Shown here piece by piece: positions 16,655 through 25,878 of a stretch of DNA of 64,000 bases (position 1 is the stretch's first letter; each line of letters begins with the position of its first letter). The DNA lies in NCBI GenBank assembly GCA_903875445.1, contig CAIQWD010000090.1:31616-95615 (forward strand). Reading direction: 5' to 3'. The translations under genes and the position numbers were made by a program. The notes below the pieces were generated by a model. That model saw only the letters and a list, made by a program, of their open reading frames with translations. It was not told the DNA's origin and did not search any database. This DNA is from an uncultured delta proteobacterium. GTDB taxonomy: Bacteria > Desulfobacterota > Desulfobulbia > Desulfobulbales > Desulfocapsaceae.

Positions 16655-17644
16655 TTATTTATCGACCTGCTTATATAAAAAGGCAAGCAGTGCGTCGGCT
16701 GCCGCAGTCGGCGATGTCTTTTTTTCTTCCACGTTCTTTCGTAACGCCGCCAAGGTCTGGCGCACATGCGGGGTATTGTAGAACCACTGACGCAATCCCT
16801 CGTCAAGGAGAAAGGCCATCCAGTCGAGGGCCTGGGTTTTTCTCTTTTCCTCCATCTCGCCGCTTACGGTCAGTTTGTCCCGATGTTCCAGAATAGTTTT
16901 CCAGATTGTATTGATACCTTTGCCCTCGATAGCGCTGCAGGTAAGCACCGGGGGGCTCCAATTCGGGCTGTTGGGCATGAGCATGTGCAAGGCGGTCTGA
17001 TATTCCTTCCTGGCTATCTCTGCCCGTAACAGGTTGTCGCCATCGGCCTTATTGATGACAATGGCGTCAGCTACTTCCAGAACCCCTTTTTTTATTCCTT
17101 GCAGTTCGTCTCCCGCCCCGGCAATCATCAGTACCAGGAAAAAATCGACCATGGAGGCGACGGTGGTCTCAGATTGACCGACGCCAACCGTTTCTATTAT
17201 CACCACATCATATCCTGCCGCTTCGCAGGCGAGCATGGTCTCGCGGGTTTTTCTGCCGACGCCGCCGAGGGTTCCACTCGATGGCGATGGGCGGATAAAG
17301 GCGTTCGGATCGACCGCCAGTTGTTCCATGCGAGTCTTGTCGCCGAGGATACTGCCGCCGCTACGGCTGCTGCTAGGGTCAATGGCAAGGACGGCGACGC
17401 GGTGGCCGAGTTTGGTGAGCATCGTCCCGAAACTTTCGATATAGGTGCTTTTCCCCGCACCCGGAACGCCGGTTATACCAATACGGGTGCCACGACCGGT
17501 AAAAGGCAGGAGCTTATCGACAATAATTCTGGCCAGTTCCTGATGGGCCGGGAGTGTGCTTTCGATGAGGGTGATGGTTCTGGCAAGTGTCAGGCGATCA
17601 CGATTGAGAACGCCTGACACATAATGTTGGGGATCGTTTACCAT
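16655..17644 (-). CDS. meaB: Methylmalonyl-CoA mutase-associated GTPase MeaB
   Basis: A 329-residue G3E-family GTPase that loads and protects the adenosylcobalamin cofactor of methylmalonyl-CoA mutase. It has the P-loop GVPGAGKST, AIDPSSSRSGGSILGDKTRM (switch region), ETVGVGQSE and the guanine-specificity motif NKADGDN. The long ORF-track extension (402 residues) would overlap the mutase gene, so the start is placed at ATG 17644 (MVNDPQHYVSG). No strong ribosome binding site is seen there, which leaves some doubt. Its close position after the mutase gene supports the assignment. Confidence 0.9.
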   Translation of the reverse strand: MVNDPQHYVSGVLNRDRLTLARTITLIESTLPAHQELARIIVDKLLPFTGRGTRIGITGVPGAGKSTYIESFGTMLTKLGHRVAVLAIDPSSSRSGGSILGDKTRMEQLAVDPNAFIRPSPSSGTLGGVGRKTRETMLACEAAGYDVVIIETVGVGQSETTVASMVDFFLVLMIAGAGDELQGIKKGVLEVADAIVINKADGDNLLRAEIARKEYQTALHMLMPNSPNWSPPVLTCSAIEGKGINTIWKTILEHRDKLTVSGEMEEKRKTQALDWMAFLLDEGLRQWFYNTPHVRQTLAALRKNVEEKKTSPTAAADALLAFLYKQVDK

Positions 17645-17698
17645 TGAACAAGAGGTGTTTGCTGGGCCCATTGGCTCAGATTGCTGAAAACCGGCGGG

Positions 17699-17736
17699 GC
17701 AGACTTGGCGGGGCAGGGGAGGCCCGCCAAGTCTGC
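17699..17736 (-). promoter_or_regulatory. Perfect 14-bp intercistronic hairpin between mutase and meaB
   Basis: GCAGACTTGGCGGG and CCCGCCAAGTCTGC form a perfect stem with a 10-base loop in the gap between the mutase stop and the meaB start. There is no T-run on the transcribed strand, so it is more likely an mRNA stabiliser or expression-ratio control than a terminator. Confidence 0.6.
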
Positions 17737-17753
17737 AGCCGGAAGATGACATA

Positions 17754-19895
17754 CTATTTGAGATATTTTTCTTCCAGCAAAGTAAGAGTTTTGTCGGCAG
17801 ATTCGGGGATCGGTGTGCCCGGCCCAAAAACCGCTTTAACTCCGGCTTGGTAGAGGAAGTCATAATCCCCAGGGGGGATAACTCCGCCGGCTACGACGAG
17901 AATTTCACCGCCGCCGATTTTTTTCAGCTCTTCAATGAGGGCCGGGATGAGTGATTTGTGCCCGGCCGCAAGACTTGAGGCGCCAACGACGTGGACGTCG
18001 TTTTCAATGGCCATTTTTGCAGCCTCTTCAGGGGTCTGGAACATCGGGCTGATGTCAACATCGAAACCGAGGTCGGCATAGGCGCTGGCAACAACCTTGA
18101 ACCCCCGATCATGGCCGTCCTGACCCATTTTGGTTACCAAGAGGCGTGGGCGTCGCCCCTGTTTTTCAAGGAACGTATTGGTTCGCTGTTTGATTGCGGC
18201 GATGACCTTGTTGTCGCCCGTGTATTCCGACGAATAGGCACCGGAGATGCAGCGGGTAGTGGCGACAAAGCGGCCAAATACCGCTTCGATGGCATTGGAA
18301 ATTTCACCTACCGTGGCCCTTGATCGAACCGCCGGGAGTGCGGCTTCCAGGATGTTTCCGCCGTTTTTCGCGGCATTGGTAAGATCCGTCAGCGCTCTTT
18401 CGACAGCAGCCTTGTCGCGGCTGGCTTTTATTTCCTTGATGCGGGCAATCTGTTCATCGCGAACCGAAGCCGGTACCTCGCGCACCTCGAAATCGATTTT
18501 TTCGTTGGCCAGTTTGTATTTGTTGACCCCGACTATGACATCCAAGCCCTGGTCGATGCGGGCCTGCTTTCTGGCAGCGGATTCCTCGATACGCAGCTTT
18601 GGCATGCCGCTTTCGATGGCCTTGGCCATTCCGCCCAGTTCTTCAATCTCGTTAATTATTTTCTGAGATTCGTTGATGATGCTGTTGGTCAATGATTCGA
18701 GATAGTAGGAACCGCCCAAGGGGTCGATGACATGACAGATCTGCGATTCTTCCTGGATGATTATCTGGGTATTGCGGGCAATGCGGGCGGAAAAATCGGT
18801 CGGCAAGCCAATGGCCTCATCGAAAGAATTGGTATGCAGGGACTGGGTTCCGCCAAGTGCCGCCGTCATGGCCTCAAGGGTTGTGCGAATGACGTTGTTG
18901 TACGGATCCTGCTCGGTGAGACTCCACCCCGAGGTTTGGCAATGGGTGCGGAGCATGGAGGATTTGGCGTTTTTCGGGTTAAACTGGCTCATCAGCCGGT
19001 ACCAGAGGAATCTGGCGGCACGCAGCATGGCGATATCCATAAAGAAATTCATGCCGATGCCGAAAAAGAAAGAGAGCCGCGGGGCGAAGGTATCGACATC
19101 CATGCCGCTCTTCAATGCCGCCTTTACGTATTCGACGCCATCGGCCAAGGTAAAGGCAGTCTGCAGAACGCTATTGGCACCCGCTTCCATCATGTGGTAA
19201 CCGCTGATACTGATGGTATTGTATTTGGGCATCTCCTTGGAACAGTAGGCCATGATATCGGAGATGATGCGCATTGATGGGGTGGGCGGGTAGATGTAGG
19301 TGTTTCTGGTAAGGTACTCTTTGAGAATGTCATTCTGGATAGTACCTTCCAGTTTGTCGTGGGCAACACCCTGTTCTTCAGCGGCGACAATGTATCCTGC
19401 AAGAATCGGAATAACGGCGCCGTTCATGGTCATCGAGACTGACATCTGATCAAGAGGGATACCGTTGAAAAGGATTTTCATATCCTCAACGGAATCTATG
19501 GCCACACCCGCCTTGCCGATATCGCCGGCAACCCGCGGATGATCGGAATCATAACCTCGATGGGTAGCCAGGTCGAAGGCGACCGACAGGCCTTTTTGGC
19601 CGGCGGCCAGGGCCTTGTGATAAAAGGCATTCGATTCCTTGGCGGTTGAAAAACCGGCATATTGGCGAATGGTCCACGGTCGACCGGTATACATAGTGGC
19701 CATGGGCCCCCGGACATAAGGAGCCATGCCGGGGAGAGTGTTGACCGACTCCATTCCTTCCAGGTCTTCGGCGGTATAGAGAGGTTTGACTTTAATACCT
19801 TCCGGGGTCATCCATGAAAGTGTTTCGACGGATTTACCCTTCATCTGTTTTTCAGCTATCTCTGTCCATTTCGGCAGTTTTGGATGGTGTGCCAT
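17754..19895 (-). CDS. Methylmalonyl-CoA mutase, single-chain
   Basis: A 713-residue adenosylcobalamin enzyme isomerising methylmalonyl-CoA and succinyl-CoA. The N-terminal TIM barrel carries the substrate-binding [15 protein letters not shown]-like stretch ([12 protein letters not shown]) and [16 protein letters not shown]. The C-terminal domain has the cobalamin-binding motif DGHDRG (in [29 protein letters not shown]), [10 protein letters not shown] and the GG of [12 protein letters not shown]. Both domains are in one chain, like human MUT and E. coli ScpA. TAGGAG lies nine bases before the ATG. The epimerase gene is immediately upstream and meaB downstream, so all three are probably one operon. 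Confidence 0.97.
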   Translation of the reverse strand: MAHHPKLPKWTEIAEKQMKGKSVETLSWMTPEGIKVKPLYTAEDLEGMESVNTLPGMAPYVRGPMATMYTGRPWTIRQYAGFSTAKESNAFYHKALAAGQKGLSVAFDLATHRGYDSDHPRVAGDIGKAGVAIDSVEDMKILFNGIPLDQMSVSMTMNGAVIPILAGYIVAAEEQGVAHDKLEGTIQNDILKEYLTRNTYIYPPTPSMRIISDIMAYCSKEMPKYNTISISGYHMMEAGANSVLQTAFTLADGVEYVKAALKSGMDVDTFAPRLSFFFGIGMNFFMDIAMLRAARFLWYRLMSQFNPKNAKSSMLRTHCQTSGWSLTEQDPYNNVIRTTLEAMTAALGGTQSLHTNSFDEAIGLPTDFSARIARNTQIIIQEESQICHVIDPLGGSYYLESLTNSIINESQKIINEIEELGGMAKAIESGMPKLRIEESAARKQARIDQGLDVIVGVNKYKLANEKIDFEVREVPASVRDEQIARIKEIKASRDKAAVERALTDLTNAAKNGGNILEAALPAVRSRATVGEISNAIEAVFGRFVATTRCISGAYSSEYTGDNKVIAAIKQRTNTFLEKQGRRPRLLVTKMGQDGHDRGFKVVASAYADLGFDVDISPMFQTPEEAAKMAIENDVHVVGASSLAAGHKSLIPALIEELKKIGGGEILVVAGGVIPPGDYDFLYQAGVKAVFGPGTPIPESADKTLTLLEEKYLK

Positions 19896-19956
19896 GGTGT
19901 AACTCCTAGTTAACGGTGTTCAAGCCCAAGAAGGGCGGATAGTGGGGGAGAGGGAA

Positions 19957-20358
19957 TCAACGCTCACAAAGTTCAACAAGCACACCTCCGGTGGCTTTGG
20001 GGTGCAGGAAGGCAATCTTTGCCCCACCCGCACCGATTCGCGGTTGCTGGTCGATAAGCTGGATGCCTTTTTCCTTCAGTTCCTGCAGGGCCGCTTCGAT
20101 ATTGGCGACGCGAAATGCCACATGCTGGAAGCCGGTCCCCTTTTTTTCAATGAATTTAGCAACCGGACCGTCCGGGGAGGTTGATTCAAGAAGCTCCACC
20201 TCACTTTCTCCGATCGGGAAAAATGCCGTTGTAACTTTCTGGGTTTCCACTGTTTCCGCGCCCTCGAATTTAAGACCGAGAACATCGGACCAGAAGTTTT
20301 TTCCATCTTCAATGCTGTTGACAGCTATTCCCAGGTGGTCAATCTTAAGTATCTCCAT
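19957..20358 (-). CDS. mce: Methylmalonyl-CoA epimerase
   Basis: A 133-residue glyoxalase-fold enzyme that interconverts the (S) and (R) forms of methylmalonyl-CoA, needed between the transcarboxylase and the mutase. Metal ligands are visible: the first His (KIDHLGIAV), His in GFQHVAFRV, and the terminal Glu in GGVLVELCER. The start is moved to ATG 20358 because TTGGAGG lies seven bases upstream; the track start at 20379 has no such site. The mutase gene follows after about 60 bases. Confidence 0.93.
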   Translation of the reverse strand: MEILKIDHLGIAVNSIEDGKNFWSDVLGLKFEGAETVETQKVTTAFFPIGESEVELLESTSPDGPVAKFIEKKGTGFQHVAFRVANIEAALQELKEKGIQLIDQQPRIGAGGAKIAFLHPKATGGVLVELCER

Positions 20359-20430
20359 GGTATGCCTCCAATGAGTCAAAGTTGTTGCCCGCAGGGCGTT
20401 ATTGAGCGGTTTTATCGGTTTTATCGAAAG

Positions 20431-21042
20431 TTAAAGGGTGGTTCCCGGCAAATTTTTCTGCGGATTGGCCATCCCTTGCCAGACCATTTCGAACATGATG
20501 TTGGCCTGTTCGGACAGACTGCCTTTTTTGCCACGGAGGATCCACATGAAAAAACTCCGCTGCACAAATCCCATAAAAAAATCAAGGAGGGTCCCGGCTC
20601 GTACATGGGGGTTGAGAATGCCCTCCTTCTGCCCCTGGCGGAGGACATCGATCATCAGCGACATCATCCGCGGCTGGGCAAAGGTTTCATCGGCCATCCA
20701 GGTCTTCATCGGCAGGGTCATGAAAACTATTCTGCCGAGGCCTTCGTGTCTTTCATAGTAGTCAAGCTGGAGCCAGAACACCTTGCGGAGCTTTTCCTTC
20801 ATGTTTTCTATGCCTTGAAGGTGGTCGACAATGCGGTCGGTCAGCTTACCCATCCAGATATCGACAAAGGCGAAAACCAATCGCTCCTTGCTGCCATAAT
20901 GTTTGTAGATAGTGGTGAAACTCACTCCAGCTTTGGCGGCAATGTCGCGGATGGAGGCCCGGTGAAAGTCGGATTGGGAAAAAATTTCCAAAACGGCTTT
21001 TTCAAGTCTTGCATGGATGTCGCCGCTTAATTCATCTAACAT
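20431..21042 (-). CDS. TetR/AcrR-family transcriptional regulator
   Basis: A 203-residue regulator with an N-terminal helix-turn-helix (ILEIFSQSDFHRASIRDIAAKAGVSFTTIYKHYGSKERLVFAFV-type sequence, about residues 15-60) and a helical ligand-binding domain. It follows the standard TetR length. The start codon sits inside GTAACAATGTTA, an inverted repeat repeated upstream of prpE, so it may bind over its own start and repress itself and the propionate genes. Ligands of TetR proteins in such settings are often acyl-CoAs; that is inference. It is upstream of, and on the same strand as, the epimerase-mutase-meaB genes, 72 bases before mce. Confidence 0.88.
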   Translation of the reverse strand: MLDELSGDIHARLEKAVLEIFSQSDFHRASIRDIAAKAGVSFTTIYKHYGSKERLVFAFVDIWMGKLTDRIVDHLQGIENMKEKLRKVFWLQLDYYERHEGLGRIVFMTLPMKTWMADETFAQPRMMSLMIDVLRQGQKEGILNPHVRAGTLLDFFMGFVQRSFFMWILRGKKGSLSEQANIMFEMVWQGMANPQKNLPGTTL

Positions 21043-21048
21043 TGTTAC
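21038..21048. promoter_or_regulatory. Candidate TetR operator, copy 3 (overlaps TetR start codon)
   Basis: AACATTGTTAC is the reverse complement of GTAACAATGTT found at 7346 and 7561. It covers the ATG of the TetR gene, a position suited to autorepression. Confidence 0.5.
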
Positions 21049-21224
21049 TTGCCTATGGTTATGTGGTTTTTCTCTTGAGAATGTTGTGGCACCTGCCGAA
21101 GATCACCAATCAAGTCATGAAGGATAGGTGTCATGCGGAGTAGTGTTTTCTTCTTTGTTATTATTTAACTATGTGGTTTATAAAATGAAAAATAATTCAA
21201 TGCCAATATTCTCGGGTTTTATGG

Positions 21225-21237
21225 GTAACAACGTTAC
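21225..21237. promoter_or_regulatory. Candidate TetR operator, variant copy
   Basis: GTAAC-AAC-GTTAC is a perfect inverted repeat that differs at one base from the GTAACAATGTTA sites. It lies in the TetR/acuC divergent region, about 180 bases upstream of the TetR start. Confidence 0.4.
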
Positions 21238-21329
21238 TGTTATCTGTTTTAATGTATTGGTTCGGACTTTTCAAGGGAAAAAACGCTCAATGATGGCGGT
21301 GGCTCCCCCTATCCTTACCCCCTAGAAGC

Positions 21330-21368
21330 GCCGCTGCCGAATTTAAGTTAAAGGGTGCAGCGGCTTTT
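21330..21368 (+). terminator. Hairpin upstream of the acuC-like gene
   Basis: GCCGCTGC and GCAGCGGC pair across a 19-base loop and are followed by TTTT. It lies in the 455-base divergent region, where no gene is supported, and could be a weak terminator or a leader attenuator for the deacetylase gene. Confidence 0.45.
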
Positions 21369-21497
21369 GCAAAATAGATTGAAAGTTTTATCGAAAAAAT
21401 GCTAGGTTGGATGCACTGTGACAGGGTGCAGGTGCAGATAAGGGATGTCGGGCTGGGTCGATCTCGGAAGATTGTAATCGAAAAACAGGAAAATCTT

Positions 21498-22451
21498 ATG
21501 AAAAGAACTGGTTTTGTTTATGATGAAAGATATTTGTTGCACGATACGGGCATATATCATCCTGAATCTCCGGAACGGTTGAAGACGATCTTCAAGTGGC
21601 TTGAAGATTCCGGAATGCTCTCGCAACTGACGCGGATAGAGGCCACAAAGGCTAATCAACGATGGATAGAAACAGTGCATAATATTCACTATATTATGCG
21701 CTTCGATGAAGCCTGCATCTCCGGATTAAACGAGTTCGAGCACCCGGACAACGGCATATGCAGAGACAGCTATGATACGGCGTTTCTCGCTGTCGGCGGT
21801 GTACTCAAAGCGATTGATGCCGTTATGAAAGGCGAAATTGATAATGCTTTTTGTGCGGTACGCCCCCCGGGGCATCATGCCGAAGCAGACAAGCCCATGG
21901 GCTTTTGCTATTTCAACAACGTGGCGATTGGGGCACGGTATCTCCAGAAGGAATATGGCATCGAAAGAGTGGGGATAATCGATTTTGACGTGCATCACGG
22001 TAACGGTACCCAACACATCTTTGACCGTGATCCATCGGTATTTTATTATTCGATTCATGAACATCCATCATTCGCCTACCCGGGCACCGGCAGGGAGTTT
22101 GAGGCGGGACTCGGCGAAGGCGAGGGGTATACGGTCAACTCCCCGGTCCTCCCAGGAAGAGGAGATGATGAGTACAAGCGATTGATCATGCAGGATCTGG
22201 TTCCCGCCTTTAAGAAATTTAACCCGGAATTCATATTGCTCTCGGCAGGCTTTGATGCCCATGAAAGTGATATGATGTCCGGAACCAATCTTTCCACCGA
22301 GGGCTACGATTTTATTTCCGAGGTGATAATGAATCTGGTCAATCGTTGTTCGGGCGGGCGCGTGGTTTCTGTTCTTGAAGGCGGCTATAATCTTGATATA
22401 TTGCCACTTTTGGTGGAGAATCATATCAGGTTTCTGGCGGATCTGAAGTAA
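21498..22451 (+). CDS. Zinc-dependent histone deacetylase-family protein, AcuC-like
   Basis: A 317-residue class II-type deacetylase. Catalytic features are all present: the HH pair in RPPGHHAEADKPMGFCYFNN, zinc ligands in DFDVHHGNGTQ, the second Asp in LSAGFDAHESD, and the terminal GGYN. In bacteria AcuC removes acetyl groups from acetyl-CoA synthetase and reactivates it; other relatives act on polyamines. An AcuB-like gene follows after 63 bases, and acs, prpE and a GNAT gene are in the same window, so Acs/PrpE deacylation is the best guess. The start ATG 21498 is supported by AGGAAAA; the track start at 21399 adds 33 residues unlike the family. Confidence 0.88.
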   Translation: MKRTGFVYDERYLLHDTGIYHPESPERLKTIFKWLEDSGMLSQLTRIEATKANQRWIETVHNIHYIMRFDEACISGLNEFEHPDNGICRDSYDTAFLAVGGVLKAIDAVMKGEIDNAFCAVRPPGHHAEADKPMGFCYFNNVAIGARYLQKEYGIERVGIIDFDVHHGNGTQHIFDRDPSVFYYSIHEHPSFAYPGTGREFEAGLGEGEGYTVNSPVLPGRGDDEYKRLIMQDLVPAFKKFNPEFILLSAGFDAHESDMMSGTNLSTEGYDFISEVIMNLVNRCSGGRVVSVLEGGYNLDILPLLVENHIRFLADLK

Positions 22452-22514
22452 CACTCCCAAGCTTCGCCAGTGATCCTGTAAGGTATGAACTATTAAAGAA
22501 ATATTGGAGGTTAT

Positions 22515-23204
22515 ATGTTTGTAAGTGAGAGAATGGCGAAAAACCTGATTACGGCTGGGCCGGACATGACGATTTTCGAGGCCAAAACTATAATGGCAGA
22601 AAAAGGCTTTCGCCATTTACCGATTGTCGATAGTGCGGGAAAACTCATTGGTATCGTCAGCGATCGTGATATTCGCGCCGCCATGCCTTCAACCCTTTTG
22701 AAGAAAGCCGATTATGAAATCACCCTGGCGAAGATCATGAATTTTCCTGTCGAGGATATCATGACCAAGGATCCCCTGACCATTTATGCCTACTATACCA
22801 TTCAGGATACCTTGTTGGTAATGCAGAAAAAAAAGGTTGGGGCTTTGCCGGTAATCGACCAGGAAGGTTATCTGAAGGGCCTTCTTTCAGTCCGCGATCT
22901 GCTGCGATCTTTTGTCAGTGTCTTGAATATCGATGAGCCTGGTTGCCTGTTGTGCATTGTTGTCAATGCCAAAGAAAAGACGGGCCAGATGAAAAAAATA
23001 GTCGATATTATTACGGAAGAAAGGATTGCTCTGGGTAGTATACTGGTCGCCAGAGCCTGGGACAATAATAAGCGAGCGATTTTTCCCTATCTCCTGACCA
23101 ACAATATCATAAATGTGAAAAAGAAACTCATTGCGAATGGCTTTGAGTTGATAGATCCGATGCAATGGTATCTCGATCATCAACAGCCCCAAAAGGCCGA
23201 ATAA
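22515..23204 (+). CDS. CBS-domain and ACT-like protein, AcuB-like
   Basis: A 229-residue cytoplasmic protein with two CBS repeats (about 1-65: MAKNLITAGPDMTIFEAKTIMAEKGFRHLPIVD; about 75-135: VEDIMTKDPLTIYAYYTIQDTLLVMQKKKVGALPVID) and an ACT-like C-terminal half (CLLCIVVNAKEKTGQMKKIVDIITEERIALGSILV). CBS pairs bind adenine nucleotides. The architecture matches AcuB of the acetoin/acetate acuABC operon, and the upstream gene is AcuC-like, so a role as nucleotide or CoA-state sensor for the deacetylase is likely. The ribosome binding site is TTGGAGG. The protein is convergent with malonyl-CoA decarboxylase. Confidence 0.85.
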   Translation: MFVSERMAKNLITAGPDMTIFEAKTIMAEKGFRHLPIVDSAGKLIGIVSDRDIRAAMPSTLLKKADYEITLAKIMNFPVEDIMTKDPLTIYAYYTIQDTLLVMQKKKVGALPVIDQEGYLKGLLSVRDLLRSFVSVLNIDEPGCLLCIVVNAKEKTGQMKKIVDIITEERIALGSILVARAWDNNKRAIFPYLLTNNIINVKKKLIANGFELIDPMQWYLDHQQPQKAE

Positions 23205-23291
23205 TTCCAGCCAAACGGCGCAATGGCTGTGCAGATTTGCGGTGGGTCGTGGGCTGCGGGGGCAATGGACGGTCGGGAGCCCACCGAAGGG

Positions 23292-24689
23292 CTACAATCT
23301 AGCCATTTTGCTTACCGCCGACGAGACTGCGATGTCGCCGCTTTCCGTATAGCTTTCATGGTGTTTCTCGATGTGAGAAAGCTGGTAAAGATAATTCACC
23401 ATCATTCCCGCCGATTGTCCGATTCCTTTCTCGGAAAGATCCGCCGCCCAATTGATCCGCTCTATTTTCGCACCATTCGATAGATGGAAATGGCTGACTC
23501 TGTCAAACGCCTGACGACCTTTCTTGGCGGACAGAAGATACCTGGCGCAAAGCCTGAGAAGGATCGGCTTCAAGGGAGACGGAGTATCCTCTTTCAGGTG
23601 TTCTCCCAGGTTGTCTAGGGCAGCAAGGAAGAATTCTTTTGCATCGGTTTCTCCGGCCATTTTCTTGAGGGCTTTCAACTCTCGCTCGGAGAAGACCACC
23701 TCCTCGGGATGGTTTCGGAAATAGGCTAAGAATCCGGGAATTGGTGAGAGTGTCGAAAAGGTTTTGAGGTTAGGCAGCTTGGCACTGAGATCTTTGACTA
23801 CATTTTTAATCAGGAAATTACCGAAACCAACGCCGGCAAGACCTGCCTGGCAATTGGAGATGGAGTAAAATATTGCACAATCGGCCTGGCGCGGTGCTAA
23901 TGTCGGTTTGCTTTCATCGAGCAGGTCGTGAATGTTGGCGGCGATGCCGTTAACCAGTGCGACTTCGACAAAGATAAGCGGCTCTTGCGGCATACGCGGA
24001 TGAAAATAGGCGAAGCAACGTCTATCCTCCCGCAGCCGATTCTTTAAATCCTGCCACGATCTGATGGCATGGACTGCCTCGTATTTTATCAATTTTTCAA
24101 GGAGTGCCGCTGGAGTTTCCCAGGTGATGCGCTGTAGATCGAGGAAACCGACATCAAACCAGGAAGAAAGCAGGCCGAGGATATCCTGATCAAGGGACTT
24201 CAGTGCCGGGTCGCCGGCGGTAAGCGGTAAGAGTTCCGCCCGGAGATCGACCAGGAACTTCACTCCCTCCTGCAGCCCATTGAATTGTCGCAGCAGTTGG
24301 GTCCGGGGAGAAATAAAAAGATTACGCAGCGCATGGTTCTTCTGTCGCTTATCCTCCGGGTCCGAATTTTGCAAGCGCGCTGCAATTGCCGTTTCAACGG
24401 CCTCGTTGTCGACATCGTATTCCCTGGCCAGCAGTTCGAGAAAACGTTTTCGGCCTTCGGAGTTGAGGACGAGATAGGTTTCGCCCAGCTCTGCGGCTCT
24501 GGTCCTGGCGGAAACCTCACCGCCCCGGCCCTCCAGGCAGGCATCGATCCTTGCCCGCAGTTTTTGCAAGTCCCCGTCCGGCAGATCGGCCTCGACGGAA
24601 TTTTTCAGGGTCGCCTGGTCACCCAGAGGCCAGATCAGGCGAATCCGGCGTAAGGTCCTGTCCCATAAGGGCTCATCGCGATCAAACAT
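23292..24689 (-). CDS. Malonyl-CoA decarboxylase
   Basis: A 465-residue enzyme releasing CO2 from malonyl-CoA to give acetyl-CoA. The catalytic GNAT-fold domain shows CFAYFHPRMPQEPLIFVEVAL, YSISNCQAGLAG (serine region) and SHFHLSNGAKIERINW (histidine region), all typical of the eukaryotic and rhizobial enzyme. The N-terminal half is helical. Role here is uncertain: it could remove malonyl-CoA formed by side reactions of acetyl-CoA carboxylation, or supply acetyl-CoA from malonate. The track start at 24797 would overlap RNase D by 56 bases, and CAGGTGA lies just before ATG 24689, so that start is used. It is cotranscribed after rnd. Confidence 0.9.
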   Translation of the reverse strand: MFDRDEPLWDRTLRRIRLIWPLGDQATLKNSVEADLPDGDLQKLRARIDACLEGRGGEVSARTRAAELGETYLVLNSEGRKRFLELLAREYDVDNEAVETAIAARLQNSDPEDKRQKNHALRNLFISPRTQLLRQFNGLQEGVKFLVDLRAELLPLTAGDPALKSLDQDILGLLSSWFDVGFLDLQRITWETPAALLEKLIKYEAVHAIRSWQDLKNRLREDRRCFAYFHPRMPQEPLIFVEVALVNGIAANIHDLLDESKPTLAPRQADCAIFYSISNCQAGLAGVGFGNFLIKNVVKDLSAKLPNLKTFSTLSPIPGFLAYFRNHPEEVVFSERELKALKKMAGETDAKEFFLAALDNLGEHLKEDTPSPLKPILLRLCARYLLSAKKGRQAFDRVSHFHLSNGAKIERINWAADLSEKGIGQSAGMMVNYLYQLSHIEKHHESYTESGDIAVSSAVSKMARL

Positions 24690-24741
24690 GAAATCACCTG
24701 AAGTGAAAACGAATAAGAAGGTCTTGTTGACTGGAGAAAAA

Positions 24742-25878
24742 TTATCTTTTCCAATTCTGTCTGAAAAAATCTTCAAGGAAACTCTTTCGCCAGCCATCGG
24801 TTTGGCGGAGTTGCTGCGATGCCTCGGCTTTTTTGGCGTTAAGCGTCGTTATGAGCAATTTCAACTCCGAGGTATTGCCGATCAATCCCGGTGCAATACC
24901 CAGCAATCCGGCCTTGAGGTTTACCAGGTTATTGAGTTTTTCCAGGGCCTCCCGGTCGGTTTGGCTGAGCCTGATAGGCCGCTCAAGAGCGGGGTAAGTG
25001 TCTACAGGTTGGCCGAGGGTGGTTTCGATAACGGCGGCGATAATCTTCCCGTATTTTGTGGTGGCATTGTCGGAGAGACCGCACCGCAACTTTTGCTCCT
25101 CAAGGGTTGCCGGTTTTTGTTTGGCAAGCTCGATCAGGAGAGCGTCCTTTATCACATGCCCACGGGGGCGGTTGATTTTTCTGGCCATGCCGTCACGCCA
25201 CGTCGAAAGGTTTTTGAGGATGGCAAGCCCCGTCCGGTCAAGGGAGCTGCTGCCCCTGATTTTCAGATAGCGTTCATCGGCTGGTGGTCCGCAATAGGCG
25301 GCAGGGTTGTTGAGAAGATTCAACTCTTCCTGCAGCCAGGATTTAATTTTCGGGCCGATGATCCGGGTGAGAAGGAGAATTCTCACGGCTCGCAGATAGC
25401 GGACATCATCAAGGGCATAGCGCACCTGCTCATCGGTCAGAGGGCGCTGACACCAGTTGGTGCGGGTTTCGTCCTTAGCCAGGTCAATGTCCAACAACTC
25501 TTTCACCAGATTGCCGAGGGAGAGAGTTGCCGGAAGATTGGAAAAACCGGCGGCGAGCCGGGTATCAAAGATATTCTGGGGAGTGGCACCGGTGGCCCTC
25601 TGGAGGATTGCCAGGTCTTGGGGGGCGTCGTGCAGGATTTTAATAACTCCTCGGTCGGAAAGGAGTTGCCCGAGAGCCTGGAGGTTTTTAATGGCGAGTG
25701 GGTCGATGAGATAACAATCTTCATCCGACAAGGCTATTTGAATGAGGCCAAGCTGCGGATAATAGGTGCGTTCCCAGACAAACTCGGTATCCAATGCAAC
25801 GGCATCTGTTTGTTTAGCCCGGGCAACCAGAATTTCTAGATCGGTCTCGTTTTCAATAAGGGTGTTGAGCTTTTCCAT
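24742..25878 (-). CDS. rnd: Ribonuclease D
   Basis: A 378-residue 3'-5' exonuclease of the DEDD superfamily that trims tRNA and other stable RNA. The N-terminal domain has DTEFVWERTYYPQLGLIQIA, HDAPQDL and YALDDVRYL, covering the DEDD acidic residues; the C-terminal part contains an HRDC-like helical domain. Length matches E. coli Rnd (375). It is the first gene of a two-gene minus-strand unit with malonyl-CoA decarboxylase 52 bases downstream. No clear ribosome binding site precedes the ATG. Confidence 0.93.
   Translation of the reverse strand: MEKLNTLIENETDLEILVARAKQTDAVALDTEFVWERTYYPQLGLIQIALSDEDCYLIDPLAIKNLQALGQLLSDRGVIKILHDAPQDLAILQRATGATPQNIFDTRLAAGFSNLPATLSLGNLVKELLDIDLAKDETRTNWCQRPLTDEQVRYALDDVRYLRAVRILLLTRIIGPKIKSWLQEELNLLNNPAAYCGPPADERYLKIRGSSSLDRTGLAILKNLSTWRDGMARKINRPRGHVIKDALLIELAKQKPATLEEQKLRCGLSDNATTKYGKIIAAVIETTLGQPVDTYPALERPIRLSQTDREALEKLNNLVNLKAGLLGIAPGLIGNTSELKLLITTLNAKKAEASQQLRQTDGWRKSFLEDFFRQNWKR

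Noticed and set aside
24688-25839. 383-codon plus-strand frame antisense to rnd and malonyl-CoA decarboxylase
   Set aside because: Both minus-strand genes show family motifs throughout; the frame has no recognisable sequence and is a compositional shadow.
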